NCBI GenBank assembly: GCA_902775105.1
Contig: CACYLC010000013.1
Location: 1 to 32,850 of the forward strand
Length of the DNA stretch: 32,850 nt
From: Oscillospiraceae bacterium
Lineage (GTDB): Bacteria > Bacillota > Clostridia > Oscillospirales > Oscillospiraceae
Direction of reading: 5' to 3'
The notes beneath the pieces are model-generated. The model was not told where the DNA came from, ran no database searches, and saw only the letters and a list, made by a program, of their open reading frames with translations. Both the position numbers and the translations under genes were made by a program. Shown here piece by piece: positions 1-8,309 of the stretch. The stretch's first letter is position 1. The number at the start of each line of letters is the position of its first letter.

Positions 1-25
1 CCCTGCCCGGTTCATCATTGTGTAT

Positions 26-1255
26 TTATTCCTCTTTTTTCTCCTCGTCCGACCCCAGAACCTCCACCCGGATCTCCAGCACCCGCAGCTTGTGGATGTT
101 GGTGACAGTCACCTTCAAATTCTCATAAGTGAAGGTATCGCCCTTGACGGGGACGTGGCCCAGCTCCTCCACCACCCAGCCGGAGACGGTGGACGCTTCG
201 CAGTCGTCTTTTAATTCAAAGAGCTTGAACACATCGTTAAGGTCAGCGGAGCAGGCGATCAGATAGGAGCCGTCCGGCTGCTTTTTGAATTCCTCCACCA
301 CCTCGTCGTGCTCGTCCCAGATCTCTCCCACCAGCTCTTCCAGAATGTCCTCCATGGTGACGATACCCATGGTACCGCCGTAGGCATCCACTACGATGGC
401 CATATGTGCCTTCCGGCGCTGAAGGCTCTGCAAAAGGTCGTAGATCTGCTCGTTGTGGGAGGCGTAGACCACAGGGGTCAGGATATTCAGCCAGTCCGTC
501 CGACCCTCCCGGTGGAGCCGGTAGAGGTCGTGGATGTGGATATAGCCCAAGACATTGTCCAGATTGTCGTGACAGACGGGGAGACGGGAGAAGTCGCTGG
601 CAAGGAACTTCTGCTCCACCTCCTCCAGCGTGGCGGTGTCCTCCACCATGACCACATCTACACGGGGGATCAAAATCTCCTCTGCAATGCGGTCGCCAAA
701 CTCGATGGCGGAACGGATCAGCTCACTCTCGTCCTCGTCGATGCCGCCCTCCTGCTCCGCCTCAGAGACCATGGTGATCAGCTCATCGCCGGTGATGCCG
801 GTCTCCTCCTCGCTTTTCATCAGCTTCTGGATAAACTTTGTCCATGCGTTAAAGACAAAGGTCAGCCCGAAAAAGAGCTTCATCACAAAGCCAATCGCAG
901 GCGCCACCGCCATGGCAAACCGCTCCGGGCGGGCCTTGGCCATGCTCTTAGGCGTCACCTCGGCAAAGATCAGCACCGCAAGGGTGATGACGACGGTAGA
1001 AAGGGTGGCGCCGTAGACCGGCGAATAGCGTGTAAAGAGCACCGTACCGATGGAGGCGGCGGCGATATTGACGATATTGTTGCCGATTAAAACGGCGGAG
1101 AGCAGACGGTCGTAGTCCTCGTGCAGCTCCAGCGTCCGCTGCGCCAGCCGGATGACATTAAGGGACGAAAAAGCCGTCTCCGAGGCGGAGAAAAAGGCGG
1201 AGAGCGCCAGCAGGACGATCAGCAGAGCGATCATGGTCGGTGTGCCATCTGTCAT
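26..1255 (-). CDS. CorC/HlyC-family (CNNM, DUF21 plus CBS) membrane protein
   Basis: This 409-aa protein belongs to the CorC/HlyC group of membrane proteins linked to divalent-cation (Mg2+/Co2+) transport or tolerance. The N-terminal ~150 residues are hydrophobic (DUF21/CNNM) and carry the family motif SASETAFSSLN at about residues 23-33. A tandem CBS pair follows (about 195-315; IPRVDVVMVED, then VVDAYGGTMGIVTMEDILEE). A CorC_HlyC C-terminal domain lies at about 325-400, and the protein ends in a charged EEKKEE tail. The order and length match the family. The start at 1255 is chosen because a GGGGCGGTG ribosome site precedes it; an internal Met eight residues in is possible. It lies 55 bp downstream of the 97-aa gene on the same strand. 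The substrate cannot be read from the sequence; older 'hemolysin' names should not be taken literally. Confidence 0.92.
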   Translation of the reverse strand: MTDGTPTMIALLIVLLALSAFFSASETAFSSLNVIRLAQRTLELHEDYDRLLSAVLIGNNIVNIAAASIGTVLFTRYSPVYGATLSTVVITLAVLIFAEVTPKSMAKARPERFAMAVAPAIGFVMKLFFGLTFVFNAWTKFIQKLMKSEEETGITGDELITMVSEAEQEGGIDEDESELIRSAIEFGDRIAEEILIPRVDVVMVEDTATLEEVEQKFLASDFSRLPVCHDNLDNVLGYIHIHDLYRLHREGRTDWLNILTPVVYASHNEQIYDLLQSLQRRKAHMAIVVDAYGGTMGIVTMEDILEELVGEIWDEHDEVVEEFKKQPDGSYLIACSADLNDVFKLFELKDDCEASTVSGWVVEELGHVPVKGDTFTYENLKVTVTNIHKLRVLEIRVEVLGSDEEKKEE

Positions 1256-1310
1256 CTGTCCATCACCGCCCCTTTCTCGCTCCTTCGTCGGTCGCCGGTA
1301 CTGCCGCTCG

Positions 1311-1604
1311 CTATGTCGTGATCCATTTGTATTGTTCCTCCAACCAGTCGATAACCTGTTCGTGTCCCTCCTCCGAGAGGGGGAATTCCGCCGTCTTGAG
1401 CACTTCGCTCTCCTCCATGCAGTATTCGCCCTTCCACAGGAAGGTCTCTACCTTGCTGCCCTCCAGAGGCTCGCCCGTCACCTTGTCCACGATAGCCGTG
1501 GGCTTGATGAGAAAGCGCATCTCCCGAAAGCTGCCGTAAAAGGGGTTGCCATTGATCCAGCTGTGCAGATTTGTGACATAGAAATCGGGATGTTCCCGCA
1601 GCAT
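1311..1604 (-). CDS. hypothetical protein, 97 aa
   Basis: I do not recognise this family. From the ATG at 1604 the protein is about 97 residues, soluble and acidic, with aromatic-rich stretches (HPDFYVTNLHSWINGNPFYG near the N-terminus; WLEEQYKWITT at the C-terminus). There is no signal peptide or membrane segment. The frame is open upstream to 1655, but the ATG at 1604 has a purine-rich GAGAGAGGCGG ribosome site, and a good promoter (TTGACG, 17 bp, TACAAT) overlaps the longer reading, so the shorter start is preferred. It has its own promoter and could also read through into the CorC-like gene 55 bp downstream. Confidence 0.7.
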   Translation of the reverse strand: MLREHPDFYVTNLHSWINGNPFYGSFREMRFLIKPTAIVDKVTGEPLEGSKVETFLWKGEYCMEESEVLKTAEFPLSEEGHEQVIDWLEEQYKWITT

Positions 1605-1657
1605 ATTGGCACCGCCTCTCTCTGTACAGCCAATCCTCAGCTGTGACATTCGCATGT

Positions 1658-1686
1658 ATTGTACTTGCTTTTCTCCGCCCCGTCAA
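1658..1686 (-). promoter_or_regulatory. sigma-A promoter for the 97-aa gene
   Basis: On the minus strand, TTGACG (1681-1686) and TACAAT (1658-1663) are separated by exactly 17 bp. The predicted start is near 1651, about 47 nt upstream of the ATG at 1604. Confidence 0.65.
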
Positions 1687-1775
1687 TATCCGTTTTGCCC
1701 AATTCGTCCCCTCTCAGGCGGAAAACAGGAATATTTTCGGATATTTTCTCCCTGAGGCACGAAAAAATTCCGTTC

Positions 1776-2297
1776 TCAGTCCTCTCCGCCGCTTTCGCCA
1801 TAGGTCGCCGTGTCGGTGCCCTCTCCGGAGAGCAGCACATCGGAGGCGGCAAAGAAACCCTCTCCGCCCTCCGGTAGGGGCTGCCCTTCCACGGTGATGC
1901 AGACCCGCTCGACGCCATCCAGCTGTGCGGCCGTCAGCACCAGGCAATAATCGGCCAGCGTCAGTGAGATGCCGGACAGCTCGCTGTATGACTCGGACAG
2001 ATCCACCGTCAGCAGTCCCTCCTCCAGCGTCCAGCCCAGCAGCCGAACGGTGCTCGGAAATACCACATAATGCTCACCATCCTCCGGAGCCGTGAGCAGC
2101 CTTGGAAAGAGATCGTCTATGGTGACCGTGTCCGGGACGTCCGTCCAGATCTCGCTCTGCACGCCGGCCTGATCGTAGCCCCCGCCATCTCGGACGGCAT
2201 AGTAAATCTCCAGTCCGTCGGATTTTTTCCCATCGCCGCAGGCAGTGAGTCCCAGCAGCAGGCAGACTGCCGTCAATAAGGAGAGTATCCGTCTCAT
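1776..2297 (-). CDS. GerMN-domain lipoprotein
   Basis: This is a 173-aa predicted exported lipoprotein. The N-terminus is a lipoprotein signal (RR, a hydrophobic core, then lipobox LTAC with Cys at residue 20). The body (about 29-150) resembles the GerMN domain of spore-germination and sporulation proteins: an IYYAVRDGG opening, TIDDLFPRLL, GWTLEEGLLTVDLSESY and the ITVEGQPLPEG ending. The start overlaps the stop of the sensor-kinase gene by 4 bp (ATGA), so the two are probably translationally coupled. Known family members act at the outer face of the membrane or in sporulation. Here the operon position suggests an envelope protein that works with, or modulates, the kinase; that link is inference. 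I see no clear terminator after it. Confidence 0.8.
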   Translation of the reverse strand: MRRILSLLTAVCLLLGLTACGDGKKSDGLEIYYAVRDGGGYDQAGVQSEIWTDVPDTVTIDDLFPRLLTAPEDGEHYVVFPSTVRLLGWTLEEGLLTVDLSESYSELSGISLTLADYCLVLTAAQLDGVERVCITVEGQPLPEGGEGFFAASDVLLSGEGTDTATYGESGGED

Positions 2298-3751
2298 TCC
2301 GTCTCCTCCTCAATGGCGGGAAAGGTGGCCTGAAACCATGTGCCGCCTCCCGCCCGGGGGCCGACGCTGAGCCAGCCGCCGTGGAGATGTACCGTGTCCC
2401 GGACGATGGACAGTCCCAGTCCCGCGCCGCCGGCAGCCCGGGAGCGGGCCTTGTCCACCCGGTAAAAGCGGTCGAACACCTTCTCCCGCTCATTCTCCGG
2501 GATTCCGATGCCGGTGTCCTCCACCCGGAGCGAGACCCGTCCGTCCTGCCGCAGCAGCAGGACCCGAACCAGGCCCTCAGGGCAGTTATACTTGATGGCG
2601 TTTTCCACCAGATTGAAAGCGACCTGATAAAGATCGTCAAAGCCGGCCAGGATCCCGCAGTCCGGCTGAAATTCCGTCTCAAAGGTGATGCCCTTGCCCT
2701 CGGCCAGCGGAGCCAGGCGGTGGAGCACCTCGGATACCACCTCAGCGAGGTCCACCCGCTCTTTTGTGACCGTCCTTCCGCTGTCCAGCCGGGTGAGGGA
2801 GAGCAGCTTTTCCGTGATGCGGTTCAACCGTCCCGCCTCCTCTCCGATGTCGGAGACAAAATCCTGCATCGTCTCGGCGTCCATGCTGCCGCCGCTGTGC
2901 AAAATGGAGTCGGTGAGCAGCCGGATGGTGGCCAGAGGCGTTTTTAATTCGTGGGAGGCATCGGAGACAAAGCGTCGGCGCACCTCGTCCGTCTCCCGCA
3001 GCCGTTCCGTCAGCTGGTTATACTCGTCCGCCAGCATAGCAAGCTCGTCGTGTCCCCGAATCTCCACCTTATGGGAGTATTCTCCCTCCCGCAGGCTCTG
3101 CGTGGCGGAGAGCAGGCCGCTGATCCGCCGGGTGACGGTGCGAGCCAAAACAACGCTGGCCAGCAGTCCTCCGGCCACAATCACCAGCGAAATGTTCCGC
3201 AGCGTATTCTGCAGGCCCTGCAAAATCAATCCCTGCTCACTGTCGTACTCATAGAGATAGACCGCCCCGATGGTGGCATTGCGATAGACCACCGGGGACG
3301 CCGCCCCGGAGTGAAAGGCTCCGTTCCGGTAGGCAGACTGAAAGACATCCTGCCCCTCCAGTGCCAGCACTGCCTGCTGAAACAGGGCATAGCGGCCGCC
3401 CTGAGCCGCCTCTTCCGATTCGCTGTCATAGAGGATCCGCCCGGTGGGATCTGTCACCAGTACCCGGTTGAAGTTGCTCTCTCCAATGACCTCCATAATG
3501 CGCCGGACGCCCTCCACCGTCAGCGTCTCCAATCCCGAGAGATTGGAGGCCACCACGGAGACCTCCGTCTGGAGGGCGGTCTGCTTGGTCTGAAAGACGA
3601 TGTTCTGGGCGGCAATGAGAGGATAGGTATTCATAATCAGCAGGATGATCAGAGTGACAAGCAGGTAGCTCACAGCGATCTTCATCTGTAAGCTGTGAAA
3701 CCAGCCGCCCCACCGCTTGGAAGATGCTTTCTCTGTTCGATTCTGCCCCAC
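2294..3751 (-). CDS. HAMP-domain sensor histidine kinase
   Basis: This 485-aa membrane kinase has the order TM1 (about 25-48), an extracellular sensor region (about 50-185), TM2 (about 188-205), HAMP (about 205-260), HisKA, and HATPase_c to the C-terminus. The H-box reads FVSDASHELKTPL with the phospho-accepting His at residue 267. Downstream are the N-box (NLVENAIKYN), G1 (VEDTGIGIP) and G2 (GGAGLGLSIV), so all catalytic motifs are present. The architecture is PhoR/ResE/WalK-like. It starts 30 bp after the response-regulator stop and overlaps the GerMN gene by 4 bp, giving an RR-HK-lipoprotein operon. The signal sensed cannot be deduced. The operon is divergent from a secreted nucleotidase, so phosphate or envelope sensing is conceivable but unproven. 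Confidence 0.93.
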   Translation of the reverse strand: MGQNRTEKASSKRWGGWFHSLQMKIAVSYLLVTLIILLIMNTYPLIAAQNIVFQTKQTALQTEVSVVASNLSGLETLTVEGVRRIMEVIGESNFNRVLVTDPTGRILYDSESEEAAQGGRYALFQQAVLALEGQDVFQSAYRNGAFHSGAASPVVYRNATIGAVYLYEYDSEQGLILQGLQNTLRNISLVIVAGGLLASVVLARTVTRRISGLLSATQSLREGEYSHKVEIRGHDELAMLADEYNQLTERLRETDEVRRRFVSDASHELKTPLATIRLLTDSILHSGGSMDAETMQDFVSDIGEEAGRLNRITEKLLSLTRLDSGRTVTKERVDLAEVVSEVLHRLAPLAEGKGITFETEFQPDCGILAGFDDLYQVAFNLVENAIKYNCPEGLVRVLLLRQDGRVSLRVEDTGIGIPENEREKVFDRFYRVDKARSRAAGGAGLGLSIVRDTVHLHGGWLSVGPRAGGGTWFQATFPAIEEETE

Positions 3752-3781
3752 GGAAAGCCCTCCTCTCCAAAATCTTCCTGC

Positions 3782-4477
3782 TTACTCGCTGCGAAAGTAG
3801 TAACCCACGCCCCACTTGGTCAGAATGTACTCCGGTGAGGCGGGCACCAGCTCCACCTTCTCCCGCAGCCGGCGGATGTGGACGTCCACCGTCCGATAAT
3901 CCCCCTGATACTCGTAGCCCCAGACCTGATCCAACAGCTGTTCCCGGCTGAACACCCGGCCGGGATTGCTCATGAGCAGCTCCAAAAGGTCAAACTCCTT
4001 GGCCGTCAGGTCCGCGGGGAGCCCCTCCCGCTTGGCGTCCCGGGAGACCCGATCCAGCACGATGTGTCCGACAGAGATGGTCTCCTCCGGGTCACGGTAG
4101 CGCCTGTCACTCCCCTTGCCCGCCGAACGGCGGAGGAGCGCCTTGATACGCGCCTTCAGCTCCAGCACGTGGAAGGGCTTTGTGACATAATCATCCGCCC
4201 CGCACTCAAAGCCCATGATCTTATCAATTTCCTCGCTCTTTGCAGTTAACATAATTACAGGGACGTCAGAGAACTCCCGAATCTGCATACAGGCCTGCAG
4301 GCCGTCAATGCCGGGCATCATCACGTCCAGAAGGATCAGGTCAGGCCGTTCCCTGCGGGCAAGCTCCACCGCCTGAAGTCCGTCGGAGCCGGTGATGACC
4401 TGATAGCCCTCGTTTTCCAGATTGAATTTCAAGCCCTTGACCAGCACCCGCTCGTCGTCCACCACCAGAATTTTCAT
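3782..4477 (-). CDS. OmpR/PhoB-family response regulator
   Basis: This 231-aa two-component regulator has an N-terminal receiver domain starting MKILVVDDE, with the phospho-acceptor Asp at residue 51 (LILLDVMMPG) and a conserved Lys in MLTAKSEE. A C-terminal winged-helix DNA-binding domain follows (about 130-228; LTAKEFDLLELL, VDVHIRRLREKVE). The frame stays open upstream to 4549, but the ATG at 4477 gives the canonical receiver start and follows a strong GGGGGGA ribosome site. It is the first gene of the operon with the sensor kinase and GerMN lipoprotein. It is transcribed away from the nucleotidase gene across a 154-bp intergenic region, which makes that region its likeliest target. Confidence 0.95.
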   Translation of the reverse strand: MKILVVDDERVLVKGLKFNLENEGYQVITGSDGLQAVELARRERPDLILLDVMMPGIDGLQACMQIREFSDVPVIMLTAKSEEIDKIMGFECGADDYVTKPFHVLELKARIKALLRRSAGKGSDRRYRDPEETISVGHIVLDRVSRDAKREGLPADLTAKEFDLLELLMSNPGRVFSREQLLDQVWGYEYQGDYRTVDVHIRRLREKVELVPASPEYILTKWGVGYYFRSE

Positions 4478-4517
4478 TGTTCCCCCCGTTTCCCGTTTCC
4501 GTTCGCTATTTGCCCTT

Positions 4518-4546
4518 ATCATATCACAGGCGGCACAAAAATACAA
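4518..4546 (-). promoter_or_regulatory. promoter of the two-component operon
   Basis: On the minus strand TTGTAT (4541-4546), a 17-bp spacer and TATGAT (4518-4523) form a good sigma-A-type promoter about 40 bp upstream of the response-regulator ATG. It lies back to back with the nucleotidase promoter. Confidence 0.65.
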
Positions 4547-4570
4547 CATTTCATTCTTTTAGCAAAGCGG

Positions 4571-4599
4571 TTGCTATTTCCACGGCGACATGGCATAAT
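4571..4599 (+). promoter_or_regulatory. promoter of the 5'-nucleotidase gene
   Basis: TTGCTA (4571-4576), a 17-bp spacer and CATAAT (4594-4599) precede the ATG at 4632. A GAGGCGA ribosome site sits between them. The -35 elements of this promoter and of the divergent operon promoter are 24 bp apart, so one bound regulator could affect both. Confidence 0.6.
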
Positions 4600-4631
4600 A
4601 GAGGTACTCTAACGAATCGAGGCGATTTTTC

Positions 4632-6764
4632 ATGCACAGGCTCAAGCGCATTTGCAGCTTTCTGCTGGCCTTTGTAATGGCACTGTCACTGATTCCCGCC
4701 GCCGGCGCCGCCTATCAGCCGGTGGATGTCTCCGATGGCACCGCCGGGGAATACCAGTCTGCCATCCTCTTCACCCAGGACATCCACGAGCACTTTCTCC
4801 CCGTCAGCGACGGTGACGGCGGCACCTACGGCGGTCTTGCCCGGCTCTCCACCCGTCTGAGCGAGGAGCGGGAACGCTGGCCGGACGCATTGACAGTAGA
4901 CGCGGGAGACTTCTCCATGGGCAGTCTGTTTCAGTCCATCTATGCCAGCCAGGCGCCGGAATTGCAGCTTCTGGGGCAGCTGGGCATTGAGGCCACCTGC
5001 TTTGGCAACCACGAATTTGACTATCGGCAGGAGGGTCTGATCTCCATGCTGGACGCCGCCAGAGAGAGCGGCAGCCCCCTCCCCGCCATCGTGGACTGTA
5101 ACTATTACCCGCCCACCTCTGAGGAAGAGGACTACACCGCTCTGGACGGCCAGGTCTGGGACGCTCTGGGGCGCTACGGCGTGGAGGACTACATCACCAT
5201 CTCCCGGGGCGGCGTCACCTATGCCCTCTTCGGTCTCTTCGGCGCGGAGGCGGACGAGGACGCTCCGCTGTCCGGCATGGTGCTGGCCGATCCGGCAACT
5301 TCCGCTCAGGAGACAGTGGACAAGATCAAATCTGAGGTCGTAACGGACGAGCCTCTCTTTATCATCTGTCTCTCCCACTGCGGTACCGCCACCGGCACCG
5401 GCTCTGAGGACGAGGAGATTGCCCAGAAGGTGGACGGCATCGACCTCATTATCTCCGGCCATAGCCACGTGGTCATTGACAAGCCCATCCAGATTAAGGA
5501 CACTCTTATCGTCTCCGGCGGCTGCTATACCCAGTATCTGGGCGAGCTCATTGTCAACTGGAATTCTGACGGCACCAAAACGGGCTATGAGTACCGGCTG
5601 CTGCCTCTGGGGGACGACATTGCCGCCGATCCCGGCATTGCACAGCAGATTGACGGCTATCAGGCGCTGGTGGAGGAGGAATATCTCTCCCGGTTCGGCT
5701 ATGAGGGCTACAATCAGGTGCTGACGACGAACACCATCTCCTTTGACTCGATTGACGACCTGTACGCCTATCATCGGGAGTCGGGACTCGGCAACTTGAT
5801 TGCCGACGCCTACCGCTACGCCGTCTATCAGGCGGAGGGAGCGGATGCCACCCCGGTAGATTTTGCCCTCACGGCCTGCGGCGTGGTGCGGGACACGGTT
5901 CCGGTGGGGGCGGTCACAGTCTCCGATGCCTTTAACATCTCCTCTCTCGGCATCGGCGCCGACGGCGTGGCGAGCTACCCCCTCATCTCCATCTACCTGA
6001 CAGGCAGAGATTTGAAAAATGCCTTTGAGGTGGACGCCTCCATCACCGGTCTTATGCCCGCCGCCCAGCTCTACTATACCGGCATGACCTTTACCTACAA
6101 CCCTTATCGGATGCTCTTTAACCGGGTGATGGACGCTGCTCAGGTGCTGGAGGACGGCACTACCGTTCCCATTGAAAACGACAAGCTCTATCGTGTGGTC
6201 ACCGGGATGTACTGCGGCCAGATGCTGGGGGCGGTAAAGAGTAAATCCTTCGGTCTGCTCTCCATCACCCCTCTGGACGCCGAGGGCAATCCCATCGACA
6301 TGAACCGCCTGGAGGACTACATTGTCCACGATCAGACCGGCGCTGAGGTAAAGGAGTGGGCCGCCATCGGCAGTTATCTCCAGAGCTTCGGCGGCTCGGT
6401 GCCGGAGCGCTATGCCGCAGCGGAGGGGAGAAAAGTGGAACAAAAGAGCCTGAATCCCATTGATCTGCTGAAAAACTGCAACCGCATCACCTTTGGCGTC
6501 ATCTGCATTGTGCTGGCACTCATCCTGCTTCTGGCGCTGATCGTTCGGAGGATCCATCGCCGGATTTTGTGGGGCAGACGCCCTGACCTTCGCCAGCGTG
6601 GCGGCGGAGACCCCTACACCGGCGGCAGCCGTCACAAGGACGTGCATCAGCCCCTGCCCTACTCCGGTCTGGACAACTACAAGCGGGGCAGCCGCCGCAA
6701 AGAGCGGTCGAAGGAGCGCTCTTTCTGGACGCCGTCGTATAAGGGGAAACGGCATAAGAAGTAA
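4632..6764 (+). CDS. secreted, membrane-anchored bifunctional metallophosphatase/5'-nucleotidase
   Basis: This 710-aa enzyme is of the UshA/5'-nucleotidase type, which hydrolyses nucleotides or related phosphate esters outside the cell. It has a Sec signal peptide (1-26, ending AGA before AYQP). A calcineurin-like metallophosphatase domain (about 40-310) carries the metal-binding motifs DIHEHFL, DAGDFSMGS, GNHEFDY and SGHSHVVID. A 5_nucleotid_C domain follows (about 350-580; GNLIADAYRYAV, FALTACGVVRDT, YYTGMTFTYNP). The C-terminus is unusual: a transmembrane helix at about 616-637, then a ~70-residue Arg/Lys-rich tail, instead of an LPXTG sorting signal. The enzyme is thus predicted to be tethered on the cell surface, with the basic tail inside. 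A strong own promoter precedes it and two hairpins follow it. Substrate preference is not visible. Confidence 0.92.
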   Translation: MHRLKRICSFLLAFVMALSLIPAAGAAYQPVDVSDGTAGEYQSAILFTQDIHEHFLPVSDGDGGTYGGLARLSTRLSEERERWPDALTVDAGDFSMGSLFQSIYASQAPELQLLGQLGIEATCFGNHEFDYRQEGLISMLDAARESGSPLPAIVDCNYYPPTSEEEDYTALDGQVWDALGRYGVEDYITISRGGVTYALFGLFGAEADEDAPLSGMVLADPATSAQETVDKIKSEVVTDEPLFIICLSHCGTATGTGSEDEEIAQKVDGIDLIISGHSHVVIDKPIQIKDTLIVSGGCYTQYLGELIVNWNSDGTKTGYEYRLLPLGDDIAADPGIAQQIDGYQALVEEEYLSRFGYEGYNQVLTTNTISFDSIDDLYAYHRESGLGNLIADAYRYAVYQAEGADATPVDFALTACGVVRDTVPVGAVTVSDAFNISSLGIGADGVASYPLISIYLTGRDLKNAFEVDASITGLMPAAQLYYTGMTFTYNPYRMLFNRVMDAAQVLEDGTTVPIENDKLYRVVTGMYCGQMLGAVKSKSFGLLSITPLDAEGNPIDMNRLEDYIVHDQTGAEVKEWAAIGSYLQSFGGSVPERYAAAEGRKVEQKSLNPIDLLKNCNRITFGVICIVLALILLLALIVRRIHRRILWGRRPDLRQRGGGDPYTGGSRHKDVHQPLPYSGLDNYKRGSRRKERSKERSFWTPSYKGKRHKK

Positions 6765-6813
6765 TACCTTCTTTGAATGCATTGTCAGCATGAGCGGACG
6801 CTTGCCCTTGCAG

Positions 6814-6857
6814 CCTCATCCACCGCCGGGTTTTGCCCGGCAGTGGATGAGGCTTTT
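6814..6857 (+). terminator. rho-independent terminator, first hairpin after the nucleotidase gene
   Basis: A long stem (CCTCATCCAC paired with GTGGATGAGG, plus CGGG/CCCG around a TTTTG loop) is followed by CTTTT. It lies 50 bp after the nucleotidase stop. Confidence 0.75.
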
Positions 6858-6867
6858 AATATGGCAA

Positions 6868-6906
6868 ATCCCGCCTGATCTTTCGATCAGGCGGGATGCT
6901 TTTTTA
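6868..6906 (+). terminator. rho-independent terminator, second hairpin
   Basis: A perfect 13-bp stem (ATCCCGCCTGATC with GATCAGGCGGGAT, loop TTTC) is followed by GCTTTTTT. It is the stronger of the two tandem hairpins. It lies just past the convergent pgi stop codon, but the minus-strand side lacks a U-tract, so it should act mainly on plus-strand transcripts. Confidence 0.8.
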
Positions 6907-6916
6907 AATGCGGAAC

Positions 6917-8239
6917 TTACAGCCGGGCCTCCAGCGCAGCCTTCATGTCCTCATAGCCGGGCTTGCCGAGGAGGGCAAACATGTTCTTCTTATATGCCTC
7001 AACTCCCGGCTGATTGAACGGATTGACGTCCAGTACATAGCCGGAGATGCCGCAGGCCAGCTCGAAGAAGTAGATGAGCGCGCCTGTGTTGTAGGCGTCA
7101 ATGGTGTCCACATTGACCAGAATGTTGGGCACGCCGCCGTCCACATGGGCAAGACGGGTACCGCGCATGGCCTGCTCGCAGACAAACTTCAGCTCCTTGC
7201 CGGCAAGGAAGTTCAAGCCATCCACGTTGGCATCGTCATGGCCGATGACCACAGAGCCGTGGGGCTTGTCATAGCGGACGATGGTCTCAAACATGACCCG
7301 CTCGCCCTCCTGGATATACTGACCCATGGAGTGAAGGTCAGCGGTGAACTCCACGCTGGCGGGGAAGATGCCCTTTCCGTCCTTGCCCTCGCTCTCGCCG
7401 TAGAGTTGCTTCCACCACTCGGCGAAGAATCGGAAGTTGGGCTCGTAAGCGCCGAGGATCTCGATCTTCTTGCCGTCAGCATAGAGGAGGTTCCGGGCGG
7501 CGACGTACTGCCAGACAGGGTTATTGAGGCTCTTGTCCTCGCCGAAGGTCACCATGGCGTCGGCAGCACCCTGCATCAGCGCCTCAATGTCGATACCTGC
7601 CACAGCGATGGGCAGCAGACCCACAGCGGTGAGGACGGAGAACCGGCCGCCGATGTTGTCGGGCACGACAAACTCCTCATAGCCCTCGGCGTCCGCCAGA
7701 CCCTTCAGCGCGCCACGGGCCTTGTCGGTGGTGGCGTAGATGCGCTTTGCGGCCTCCTCCTTGCCGTACTTTGCCTCCAGAGCAGCCTTGAAGATGCGGA
7801 AGGCCACGGCAGGCTCGGTGGTGGTGCCGGACTTGGAGATGACGTTGATGGAAAAGTCCCGGTCGCCGATCAGCTCCAGCGTCTCCAGCACGGCATCGGT
7901 AGAGAGGGTGTTGCCTGCAAAGAAGATGTCGGGAGTACCCTTCTTCTTCAGGTTGTAGTTGGGGCTCTGGATCAGCTCGACAACGGCACGGGCGCCCAGA
8001 TAGGAGCCGCCGATGCCGATGACCACCAGTGCCTCGGAGTCGGACTGGATCTTCTTCGCCGCCTTCTGAATGCGGGCAAACTCCTCCTTGTCGTAGTCCA
8101 CAGGGAGACGGAGCCAGCCGAGGAAATCGTTGCCTGCGCCCTTGCCGGACTCCAGTACTGCGTGGGCGGCAGCTACCTTGGGCTCGATAGCGGCCAGCTG
8201 CTCCTTGGAAACAGCAGAGGAAACATCTACTTTGATCAT
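6917..8239 (-). CDS. pgi: glucose-6-phosphate isomerase
   Basis: This 440-aa cytoplasmic glycolytic enzyme interconverts glucose-6-phosphate and fructose-6-phosphate. Its length matches the Firmicutes form (about 450 aa; the enterobacterial form is longer). Recognisable blocks are the phosphate-binding [12 protein letters not shown] (about 75-86), [12 protein letters not shown] (about 135-146), [16 protein letters not shown] (PGI signature), a catalytic-region stretch [18 protein letters not shown], and the C-terminal [16 protein letters not shown] holding the conserved active-site Lys. The ATG at 8239 has a GGAGG site. An extended -10 lies upstream. It appears monocistronic, between the P-type ATPase gene and the convergent nucleotidase gene. 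Confidence 0.97.
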   Translation of the reverse strand: MIKVDVSSAVSKEQLAAIEPKVAAAHAVLESGKGAGNDFLGWLRLPVDYDKEEFARIQKAAKKIQSDSEALVVIGIGGSYLGARAVVELIQSPNYNLKKKGTPDIFFAGNTLSTDAVLETLELIGDRDFSINVISKSGTTTEPAVAFRIFKAALEAKYGKEEAAKRIYATTDKARGALKGLADAEGYEEFVVPDNIGGRFSVLTAVGLLPIAVAGIDIEALMQGAADAMVTFGEDKSLNNPVWQYVAARNLLYADGKKIEILGAYEPNFRFFAEWWKQLYGESEGKDGKGIFPASVEFTADLHSMGQYIQEGERVMFETIVRYDKPHGSVVIGHDDANVDGLNFLAGKELKFVCEQAMRGTRLAHVDGGVPNILVNVDTIDAYNTGALIYFFELACGISGYVLDVNPFNQPGVEAYKKNMFALLGKPGYEDMKAALEARL

Positions 8240-8260
8240 AGGAAAACCTCCATTGTAAAA

Positions 8261-8269
8261 ATTGTAGCA
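8261..8269 (-). promoter_or_regulatory. extended -10 element upstream of pgi
   Basis: On the minus strand TGCTACAAT (TG-N-TACAAT) lies about 22 bp upstream of the pgi ATG. No convincing -35 hexamer is present. Confidence 0.45.
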
Positions 8270-8309
8270 GGTTATTTGCGTGCCTTATTTTACCATGGTT
8301 TTCCCCGAA

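Noticed and set aside
1710..1775. Possible terminator after the GerMN gene
   Set aside because: The AT-rich ATATTTTCGGATATTTTC stretch is a direct repeat, not a stem-loop.
4686..6791. 701-codon minus-strand open frame opposite the 5'-nucleotidase gene
   Set aside because: No family motifs or ribosome site; it mirrors the codon structure of the real gene and crosses its signal-peptide region.
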